The position numbers and the translations under genes are program-made. Source: Candidatus Korobacter versatilis (GTDB lineage Bacteria > Acidobacteriota > Terriglobia > Terriglobales > Acidobacteriaceae). Taken from it: a DNA stretch of 64,000 bases. The DNA lies in the NCBI GenBank assembly GCA_016185395.1, contig JACPNR010000009.1:124001-188000 (forward strand), given 5' to 3'. The notes under the pieces were generated by a model that did not search any database, had not been told where the DNA came from, and saw nothing but the letters and a program-made list of their open reading frames with translations. Position 1 is the first letter of the stretch; the number at the start of each line of letters is the position of its first letter. This document shows positions 33,514 to 40,702 of this stretch, piece by piece.

Positions 33514-36500
33514 CTACTGGATGTCGAACTGCTCCTGGTGCAGCGTGGCGTCCGTTTTCACGATCACCGTACGCTTGGTCAGCTCTTCCATCTCCTGCAG
33601 CCAGCGCGCGCCCGTTCCCTTGAGCGCCTTGCCGACTTCAGGATTCACGCGCAGCATGATGTCAGACTTGTCCATCGTCTTCGCCATCTTGCGCATCTCG
33701 ACGTAGATCTCGTTGCACACCGTGGTCACCGACTTGATCAGTCCGGTGCCGGTGCAATAGACGCACGGCTGTCCCAGCGTACGCTCCAGCGACTGCTTCA
33801 CGCGTTTGCGGGTGATCGCGACCAGACCGAAATCGTTGAATTGCAGCACCTTCGAGGGCGCGCGGTCCGAGCGCAGCGCTTCTTCGAGGGCCTGCATCAC
33901 TTTCTGCCGGTTGCGGCGCTCATCCATGTCGATGAAGTCGATCACGATGATGCCGCCCAGGTCGCGCAGGCGTATCTGTCGCACGATCTCTTTGATCGCG
34001 TCCACGTTGGTCTTGACGATGGTGTCTTCGAGCCGCCCGGTCTTGCCAACGTACTTGCCGGTGTTCACGTCGATGGCGACGAGCGCCTCGGTCTGGTTGA
34101 TGACGATGTATCCGCCGGACTTCAGCCACACCTTCGACTTCAGCGCCTTGTTGATCTCTTCCTGGATATTGAAAGCTTCGAACAGCGGCGCGTCCTTGGT
34201 GTAGAGCTTCACCCGCTTCACCAGCGACGGCTGGAAGCGGCCGATGAAGCGCAGCACGCGCTCGTACTCGGCTTCGTTGTCCACCCAGATGTGCGAAAAG
34301 TTCTGCGTGACCTGGTCGCGGAGCACGCGCTCCACCAGGTTGAGGTCGTGGTAGATCAGCGCCGGAGCTTTCCCGGATTCCGCGCGCTGCTTGATCTCGT
34401 TCCACAGGTTGACGAGGAAGCGGATGTCCGCGCGCAGATCGTCTTCACTCGCGCCCGCGGCCGCCGTGCGGACGATGAAGCCGCCGTGGGCTTTGGTCTC
34501 CTCCCGCTCGCTCAGCAGGATGCGCTTCAGCCGCTGCCGCTCCTCGTCGGAACCGATCTTGCGCGAGACGCCGATGTGCGCCACCGTCGGCATGTACACC
34601 AGGAAGCGTCCGGGCAGCGCGATGTGGCTGGTGATGCGCGCGCCTTTCTTGCCCATCGGCTCCTTGGCGATCTGCACCAGGATCTCCTGGCCTTCCTTCA
34701 GCAACTCGTTGATCTGCGGACGGCCCGCGCTCTGGATATTGCGGCGTCCACCACCGCCGCCGCTTCCGCCGCGCATCGGGCGTCCACGGCCGCGGCGTCC
34801 ACGCCCGCGTCCACCGCGCCCGCCACGATCGAAGCGCCCGCCATCGCGTCCGCGCTCTCCGGGCGCGCGCTCGGTGCGTTCCGCTGTCCGCTGGAAGCCG
34901 GCCGTGCCCGAGGGTCCACGCAGTTCCGCGCGGTCGGGCGTGTCTTCTTCCGCAGAGGTCACGATGGCTTCGCCACCTTCGGCGAGCACCGCGGCGTCAT
35001 CTTCCACGTCGTCGGTGCTGCCTTGGGCGCTTTCTATTTCCTCGAAGTCGGCGCTGTCGTCTTCGTCTTCCTCTTCCTCGCCGCCGCCTTCGTTGGCATG
35101 CTCTTCGAAGCGTCCGCGGGCATGCGCTTCGACGTGCGCGTCACGCACCGCTTCCATCACTTCGGAGCCGGCGGCGATCATCTCTTCGCCGTTCTCGGCT
35201 TCGAGCGTCTCCTCTTCGAGGTCCTCGAACTCTTCGCGGTCGAGGTCCTCGCCCAGTTCGAGCACGTCGGACTCTTCGTCCTCGATCTCTTCCTCTTCGA
35301 CCAGGCCCGCGCCGGGAGCGAATCCGGACGGCGGCGTCGAAGCCTTCGGCGTCGAGGCATGCGGAGAACGTTCCGCCTCGCGAGATTCGTACTTATCAGG
35401 ACGTTCGTAGCGCTCCTCGCGCTCCGGACGCTCGAACGGGATCTCATCGTCGCTGGTCGGCTCGGCCGCGGTCGTGGCTTCCTCGCCACCGAACGTCGCG
35501 GCCACATTCATCTCTTCTTCGGGCCTGCGCGGCGCTTCGTTGCCGAAGACCGCGGCTTTCATCCGGCCGAAGAAGCTTTCCTTCTGCGGACGGGCTTCGG
35601 TTTCTCCACGTTCCTCGCGCACGTTCACCGGCGGAGTGAAGACGCTCTGCACCTGCGTGGTGTCCTCGCCGCGTTCGGCGGCAAGCGCCGCTTCCTGCTC
35701 GCGGAAAGCCTGGTGACGCTGCGGCGGCTGACCCTCGCGGCCGCCGCGCTCTCCGCCCTCGGGACGCGATAGCCTTTCGCCCGGCAGCGGCTGGATGTTG
35801 CGATACTTGGAAATGGACTCGCCTGGCAGCACGATGGGCTGGAATCCCGCGGGACGTCCACCACGGTCTTGGCCTTCGCTCCTGCCGCGGTCGCTTCCGC
35901 CGCGATCGCCGCGATCGCCGCGATCGAAGCGCTGACCGCCGCGGTCGCCGCCGCGGTCAAAGCGTCCGCCGCCGCGTCCACCACGGTCGCGTCCACGGTC
36001 GCCGCGGCCACGATCACTGCCGCCAAAGCCTTGTCCGCGTCCGCCGCGGTCACCCTGCGGAGGCCGCTGCTCGCCACGTCCACCGCGGTCCTGCTGCGGG
36101 GGCCGCACGTCTTGTTGCGCGGGGCGCGGCGCTTCGTGCTCCACGCGGTTGCCGATGTTTTCGTAATCGGGACGCTCGAAACTGCGCTCGCCTTCCGCGC
36201 CTTGCGGCTGCATCGTTTCCGTCGTTTCCATCGCTTCCGACGGCGGCTCGCTCATCGCACGCGGAGACTCCTGGCCCGGCTGGCGCTCCTGCTGGCCGCC
36301 GGCAAACTTGTTGTCGGGCATGCCACCGCGGCCACGACGCCCACGGCGCCGGCGTCCGCGGAAGCGTCCGCCACCACCGCCGCCGCCTTCGCGGTTGCCA
36401 CGGTCGTCGCGGTTGCCGTCGCGTTCGGGACGCGGCGTGTCACCGCCGGCCTCGCCGATGGTCGCGGCGTTGGATTCCGGCTGACGCTCGACGAAGTCGC

Positions 36501-36915
36501 GCGGGCTGCGGTTCCGGTCGGGACGCTGTTCGCGGTTGAAATTCTGCGGCTCACCCGGAGGCAGCGCGTGGTGCGGATCGAGGTCCGCCGGATGCTGGGC
36601 TTGCGCTTCGGCCGCGGGAGCGTCGCTGCGGGGCGCGTTGTCATGCGGATGCACCGCGACGCGGTCAAACTCTTCCTGGTCTTCCTGCTCCTCGAGGAAG
36701 TCCGTGACGTAGAGGAAGGCGTCGCGTTCGAGGCCCAGGTCGACGAACGCCGACTGCATGCCTGGGAGCACGCGGGTGACTTTGCCTTTGTAGATGGAAC
36801 CGGCGAGGGTGTATTCGTTCTCGCGTTCGAAATATATTTCCGCGAGCTGATCATCTTCCACGATGGCGACTTTGGTCTCGTGCGGGGTGGAAGAGACAAA
36901 CAATTCTTTCGACAT
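33514..36915 (-). CDS. rng: Ribonuclease G/E with a giant insertion splitting the S1 domain
   Basis: The 1133 residues include all RNase G core pieces. Residues 1-75 form the RNase H-like start and the first half of S1 (GSIYKGKVTRVLPGMQSAFVDLG). S1 resumes at about 728 (RPQINELLKEGQEILVQIAKEP). The catalytic Asp residues are 949 (AIDVNTG) and 993 (VIDFIDM), and the Zn-link Cys residues are 1051 and 1054 (CVYC). The C-terminus EQFDIQ matches RNase G, so there is no RNase E-type tail. About 640 inserted residues are low-complexity: Arg/Gly-rich RGG stretches flanking an acidic Glu/Asp segment. It processes rRNA and mRNA endonucleolytically. Placement after rodA echoes the mreBCD-rng linkage of enterobacteria. 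The start is ATG 36915 after GGAG. Confidence 0.93.
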   Translation of the reverse strand: MSKELFVSSTPHETKVAIVEDDQLAEIYFERENEYTLAGSIYKGKVTRVLPGMQSAFVDLGLERDAFLYVTDFLEEQEDQEEFDRVAVHPHDNAPRSDAPAAEAQAQHPADLDPHHALPPGEPQNFNREQRPDRNRSPRDFVERQPESNAATIGEAGGDTPRPERDGNRDDRGNREGGGGGGGRFRGRRRRGRRGRGGMPDNKFAGGQQERQPGQESPRAMSEPPSEAMETTETMQPQGAEGERSFERPDYENIGNRVEHEAPRPAQQDVRPPQQDRGGRGEQRPPQGDRGGRGQGFGGSDRGRGDRGRDRGGRGGGRFDRGGDRGGQRFDRGDRGDRGGSDRGRSEGQDRGGRPAGFQPIVLPGESISKYRNIQPLPGERLSRPEGGERGGREGQPPQRHQAFREQEAALAAERGEDTTQVQSVFTPPVNVREERGETEARPQKESFFGRMKAAVFGNEAPRRPEEEMNVAATFGGEEATTAAEPTSDDEIPFERPEREERYERPDKYESREAERSPHASTPKASTPPSGFAPGAGLVEEEEIEDEESDVLELGEDLDREEFEDLEEETLEAENGEEMIAAGSEVMEAVRDAHVEAHARGRFEEHANEGGGEEEEDEDDSADFEEIESAQGSTDDVEDDAAVLAEGGEAIVTSAEEDTPDRAELRGPSGTAGFQRTAERTERAPGERGRDGGRFDRGGRGGRGRGRRGRGRPMRGGSGGGGGRRNIQSAGRPQINELLKEGQEILVQIAKEPMGKKGARITSHIALPGRFLVYMPTVAHIGVSRKIGSDEERQRLKRILLSEREETKAHGGFIVRTAAAGASEDDLRADIRFLVNLWNEIKQRAESGKAPALIYHDLNLVERVLRDQVTQNFSHIWVDNEAEYERVLRFIGRFQPSLVKRVKLYTKDAPLFEAFNIQEEINKALKSKVWLKSGGYIVINQTEALVAIDVNTGKYVGKTGRLEDTIVKTNVDAIKEIVRQIRLRDLGGIIVIDFIDMDERRNRQKVMQALEEALRSDRAPSKVLQFNDFGLVAITRKRVKQSLERTLGQPCVYCTGTGLIKSVTTVCNEIYVEMRKMAKTMDKSDIMLRVNPEVGKALKGTGARWLQEMEELTKRTVIVKTDATLHQEQFDIQ

Positions 36916-37294
36916 TTATGCTCCGTTGCCGGTTCGCCTCCTGGGCGAACGCGGCTCTAGCTGGCGCGGAGCGTTGCGGACGGGATCGTTACGAGCAGAG
37001 ATCCACCCGGCTGTGGTGATGCACCACGGCTGAGGCGGTCGTAAGTGTCTGGGATTCGCTTATCAACGTGCGGAATCTTTGCACCTGCTGCGCTTCTCGC
37101 GACTTGTGACCACTCTGGTCGCTTCGTTCTGACGACGACCGGGGTCGTTACCTGTCCGTCTGCGCGTCTCTCTACTTCGATCCTAGTCCGGCTTCGCTTG
37201 TTCCGGCGCCGGCTGAATTGCCCCGTAGGGCGTGAAATCCGTCTTCTTTTTTCCGCCCTGCGGCGGACGTTCTTCCAATCTTATTTCTACTGGT
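36916..37294 (-). promoter_or_regulatory. Long leader/intergenic region upstream of rng with hairpins
   Basis: No gene is supported in these 379 bases. Near the rng start, GTTCGCC and GGCGAAC (36944-36950 and 36932-36938) form a seven-base-pair stem whose loop and 3' arm contain AGGAGG. The real ribosome site GGAG lies downstream of it. A second stem GTGGTG/CACCAC is at 37013-37027. A weak minus-strand promoter is possible at TTGATA (37061-37066) with TACGAC (37038-37043), spacing 17. The region may be a regulatory 5' leader. Confidence 0.45.
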
Positions 37295-38395
37295 CTAGTT
37301 CACGAAGCGGCGCATGCGGATGTTGTTGACCAATCCCAGCGCGAGGAACGTGAACAGGACCGATGAACCGCCGTAACTCATCAGCGGCAGCGGTATTCCA
37401 GTGACCGGCATGTACCCGACCACCATGCCGACGTTGACCAGGAGGTGGAAGCCGAGTATGGCCACTACCCCCATCACCACCAACGTCCCGGCGCGGTCAG
37501 GCGCCGTCTGGGCGTTGTGTATCAACCGCATCAGCAGCACAAAGTATAGCAGCAGGACGAACAGGCAGCCCACAAATCCATGCTCCTCGGCCAGCGCGGC
37601 GAAGATGAAGTCGGTCTGGGGGACAGGCAGAAAGTCGCCCTGGGTCTGGGTCCCCTTGGCCGCGCCCTTGCCCCACAGGCCTCCGGACCCCACCGCGATG
37701 AGGGATTGATTGATCTGGTACCCCGAGCCCTGGGCGTCCACTTCCGGGTTCAGGAAGGTGCTCAGGCGCTGCTTCTGGTAAGGCTTGAGCGCGTAGTGCC
37801 AGCCGAGCGGCGCGAGCATCGCGGCCACGATCACGATGACGGCCGCGTGCTTGAACTTGATGCCGCCCAGGAACAACGCCATCACCGCCACCGGCACGAA
37901 GGTGAGTGCCGTCCCCAGATCGGGTTGGCGCAGGACCAGCAAGAACGGGATCCCGGCGATCAGGCCGGCCTTCACGATGTCCGTGACGGTGGCTTCTTCC
38001 CGCACGTTATCGGAAAAATATTTGGCCAGCGCCAATATCAGGATGAGCTTGACCCACTCCGACGGCTGGAAGTGCTGGCCACCCGGTAGCATGATCCAGC
38101 GCTTCGCTCCAAGATACTTGCGCCCGAAGATGGCCACCGCGACCAACGACAACAGCGACGCGATGTAGAACCAGTGGACGTTCTCGAGCAGCATCTCGTA
38201 ATTCACCAGGCTCACCAGGAACATGACGGCGACGCCGCCGACGACCCAGTACACCTGCTTCATGTGCAGGCCGCTGGAGGCGAACTTTGTGCTCATTGTG
38301 GCGGTGTAGATCTCGGTGATGCCGATGCCGCAGATCGCCAGCGTGACCGCGAGCAACGCCCAATCGAAATCGCGGAAGGAAAGATACTTCGTCAT
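37295..38395 (-). CDS. rodA: SEDS peptidoglycan glycosyltransferase RodA
   Basis: The 366-residue polytopic membrane protein (about 10 helices) polymerises glycan strands from lipid II during elongation. It has the family segments QPDLGTALTFVPVAVMAL (with the catalytic Asp of the QPDLG motif), YQKQRLSTFLNPEVDAQGSGYQINQSLIA and MSYGGSSVLFTFLALGLVNNI. It is three bases downstream of mrdA, the PBP2 partner, giving a two-protein polymerase-transpeptidase unit. ATG 38395 start. Confidence 0.95.
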   Translation of the reverse strand: MTKYLSFRDFDWALLAVTLAICGIGITEIYTATMSTKFASSGLHMKQVYWVVGGVAVMFLVSLVNYEMLLENVHWFYIASLLSLVAVAIFGRKYLGAKRWIMLPGGQHFQPSEWVKLILILALAKYFSDNVREEATVTDIVKAGLIAGIPFLLVLRQPDLGTALTFVPVAVMALFLGGIKFKHAAVIVIVAAMLAPLGWHYALKPYQKQRLSTFLNPEVDAQGSGYQINQSLIAVGSGGLWGKGAAKGTQTQGDFLPVPQTDFIFAALAEEHGFVGCLFVLLLYFVLLMRLIHNAQTAPDRAGTLVVMGVVAILGFHLLVNVGMVVGYMPVTGIPLPLMSYGGSSVLFTFLALGLVNNIRMRRFVN

Positions 38396-38398
38396 CGT

Positions 38399-40462
38399 TT
38401 ATCTTCCGCCTCCGGCTCCTACGATCACTGCGGCTGCCGCGCGCGGCTTCAGCGCGGCCTTGTTCAGTACATCCAACATCCCCGGCGCAGCCGCCGCCGG
38501 CTTCCGCCGCGCGCTACCTTTGCTTGCGATCACAAACTTCCCTGCTTGCAGATGCTGGTTCGCCTCGCCGTCTTCGCCCGCGGCGGACCACAATCCGCCC
38601 ATCTCGATGGGCTTCGCCGGCGCCTGCGCCACCTTGGTCGCGCGCTTGCGCTGCTTGTCCACGTAGGCCTTGACCACGTCCGCTGCAAGATGCGCGGCGG
38701 CGGAGCCGTGTTCGCCCTCTTCCATCAGCACCACGACGACGATCTCGGGATTCCGGCGCGGCTCCACGCCGGCGAACCATCCGTTGTCTTTGAATTGCGC
38801 ACCCTTCAACACCTTGCGCGCGTCGTTGGAGACGACCTGCGCGGAGCCGGTCTTGCCGGCGAAATCGATGCCTTCGAGATGCGAGGCCGCTGCCGTGCCG
38901 CCCGGCTGCGTCACCGTGGCCATCGCGTCGGTGATGGTCGTCCAGTTCTGCGGATCGATCTGCACGCGGTCTTCCGAGCGGCTCGTCACCATCGCCTGCT
39001 GATACTTCCCCTGGAACGCCTCCGGTTGCGTGCCGGGATCGACCACGTGCGGACGGCGCAGCGTGCCGCCGCTGGCGATGCCGCCGATGGTGCGCGCGAG
39101 TTGGATGGGCGTGGTCACGATCGCGCCCTGGCCGATGCCCACCGAGATGGTCTCGCCCGCGTACCACTTTTGCTTGTAGTACTTGGCCTTCCACTCCTCG
39201 CTCGGCATCACGCCCGAGACTTCCTGCGGCAGGTCCACGCCGGTGCGCTGTCCCAGGCCGAGGGCGGTGGCCCACTTAGCGATCTTCCCGATGCCGAGGC
39301 GCTCCGCCAGCGTGTAGAAAAATACGTCACACGATTGCGTGACGGCGTTATGGATATCGACGGCGCCGTGCCCGCGATGCTGCGCTGCGATCCAGCACTT
39401 GAAGAAGCGTCCGTAGAAGGTGGCGCCGCCGGGACAGTACACATGCAGGTTCTGCGCGATGCCTTCCTGCAGTCCCGCCACCGACATGATGATCTTGAAC
39501 ACCGAGCCGGGCGCGAGCTGCGCCTGCGTGGCCTTGTTGAGCAGCGGCTTGCCCGGATCGGCGAGCAGCGCGTTCCACTCGGCGCGCGGGATGCGCACCG
39601 CAAAATGGTTGGGATCGAAGACGGGCCGCGAGACCATGGCGAGTATCTCGCCCGAGCGCGGATCCATGGCGATGATGGCGCCATTCTTCCCCGTGGCGTT
39701 CAACGCCTCTTCCGCCGCGATCTGCAGGTCGAGATCGATGGTGAGCTTGATGGCCTTGCCGGGAGTGGCCGGCGTCTCGTCCTTGCGTCCCACTTCCTTG
39801 CCGTGGCTGTTGACGATGACGTTGCGGAATCCGTCCTGGCCCATGAGCCAGTCGTTGTACTGCGCTTCCACGCCGGATTTCCCCACCACGTCGCCCGGCT
39901 CATAGAGCTCGTAGCGCGGATCGTTGAGCATCTGCTCGCTGACCTCGCCGACGTAACCGATGACGTGCGCCATGAATCCGTCTTTGGGATAGAGACGGCG
40001 GTGCACCATGATGGTGTCGAGATAACTGAGCTCGTTGCGGTGCGCTTCGATGAACGCCAGTTCGTCGGGCGTGACGTCGTCTTTGAGCACCAGCGGCTGC
40101 GTGGGCGGCTGCGTCGCAAAGCGCCGGATGCGCGAACGTATCTCCTCGGCGGGAATGTGCAGCCCGGCGGAGATCTTCTCGATGTCGGGAGGGTTGGTCT
40201 TCAACTGCTCGCGCAACAGCAGCACGGAGAACGAGGGATAGTTGTCCACGATGATGCGGCCTTCGCGGTCGAGTATCTTGCCGCGCGGGGCGAGGATGGG
40301 CATGCGGCGCACGCGGTTCTGCTCGGCGAGCTGCTCGTACTCTTCCTTGCTCGCCACCTGCAATTTGGCGAGCCGCATCGTCAGCACGACGAAGACCACC
40401 AAGATCGCGTACTGCACGAACGTCAGTTTTATCTGTGGGACTTTTTCGCCGCGCTCGGCCAC
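38399..40462 (-). CDS. mrdA: Penicillin-binding protein 2 (elongasome transpeptidase)
   Basis: The 687 residues comprise a membrane anchor (about 10-32), a pedestal/dimer domain (about 55-240) and a transpeptidase domain. The catalytic Ser320 is in SVFK; the SxN equivalent is SCD in VTQSCDVFFY, and KTGSAQ is the third box. It crosslinks peptidoglycan in the periplasm together with RodA. The C-terminal tail is Ala/Pro rich. The start GTG 40462 has no good ribosome site and a stable stem lies just upstream, so translation may be regulated. Confidence 0.95.
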   Translation of the reverse strand: MAERGEKVPQIKLTFVQYAILVVFVVLTMRLAKLQVASKEEYEQLAEQNRVRRMPILAPRGKILDREGRIIVDNYPSFSVLLLREQLKTNPPDIEKISAGLHIPAEEIRSRIRRFATQPPTQPLVLKDDVTPDELAFIEAHRNELSYLDTIMVHRRLYPKDGFMAHVIGYVGEVSEQMLNDPRYELYEPGDVVGKSGVEAQYNDWLMGQDGFRNVIVNSHGKEVGRKDETPATPGKAIKLTIDLDLQIAAEEALNATGKNGAIIAMDPRSGEILAMVSRPVFDPNHFAVRIPRAEWNALLADPGKPLLNKATQAQLAPGSVFKIIMSVAGLQEGIAQNLHVYCPGGATFYGRFFKCWIAAQHRGHGAVDIHNAVTQSCDVFFYTLAERLGIGKIAKWATALGLGQRTGVDLPQEVSGVMPSEEWKAKYYKQKWYAGETISVGIGQGAIVTTPIQLARTIGGIASGGTLRRPHVVDPGTQPEAFQGKYQQAMVTSRSEDRVQIDPQNWTTITDAMATVTQPGGTAAASHLEGIDFAGKTGSAQVVSNDARKVLKGAQFKDNGWFAGVEPRRNPEIVVVVLMEEGEHGSAAAHLAADVVKAYVDKQRKRATKVAQAPAKPIEMGGLWSAAGEDGEANQHLQAGKFVIASKGSARRKPAAAAPGMLDVLNKAALKPRAAAAVIVGAGGGR

Positions 40463-40469
40463 GGAATGC

Positions 40470-40516
40470 TGCCCGCCTCTGCCCTCAAGTGTACCGCTAC
40501 TTAGGAGGGGCGGGCA
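40470..40516 (-). other. Stem-loop immediately upstream of the mrdA start
   Basis: TGCCCGCC (40470-40477) pairs over eight bases with GGCGGGCA (40509-40516), loop 31 bases. On the minus strand the proximal arm ends eight bases before the mrdA GTG and so covers the position where a ribosome site would be. It has no T-run and is not a terminator. Confidence 0.4.
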
Positions 40517-40561
40517 TACGGCGAACGGCTTAATCCGGATGACGGAAGGACTACGCCCCGG

Positions 40562-40693
40562 CTAGCTCCCGAAAGTAGGGCGGGCAAGCTGTTCGCTGAG
40601 CCGCTTCACCTCAGCCGGGTCCTTTGCGTTCTGAAGGCGCTTAGCTAGCTTCATGAAACGCCGCTTCTCGGCTGATTTCTTCGCCTTTGTCAT
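40562..40693 (-). CDS. 43-residue basic helical protein in the cell-shape operon
   Basis: A short frame lies between the ester hydrolase and mrdA. It starts ATG 40693, ten bases after the hydrolase stop, and ends TAG 40562. The product is highly charged and helical (KKSAEKRRFMKLAKRLQNA, then DPAEVKRLSEQLARPTFGS), with alternating Lys/Arg and Leu/Ala as in a coiled coil or nucleic-acid-binding helix. Codon choice looks like the neighbours. No ribosome site is evident, so translational coupling to the hydrolase is likely. I do not recognise a characterised family. It is probably real because the frame is clean, operonic and non-random in composition. Confidence 0.5.
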   Translation of the reverse strand: MTKAKKSAEKRRFMKLAKRLQNAKDPAEVKRLSEQLARPTFGS

Positions 40694-40702
40694 GGACACA
40701 TT

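Noticed and set aside
32446-35772. Plus-strand open frame of 1108 codons antisense to rng and the kinase
   Set aside because: It is rich in Arg, His and Leu with no family motif and covers two genes with clear motifs on the minus strand; long antisense frames are expected in GC-rich coding DNA.
37245-37275. Stem with adjacent run of six T near the rodA stop
   Set aside because: The T-run precedes the stem on the plus strand and becomes an A-run after the stem on the minus strand, so it is not a terminator for either direction.
38174-40504. Plus-strand open frame of 776 codons antisense to mrdA and rodA
   Set aside because: Composition is that of a shadow frame (His/Arg-rich, no motifs), whereas the minus strand carries complete PBP2 and RodA motifs.
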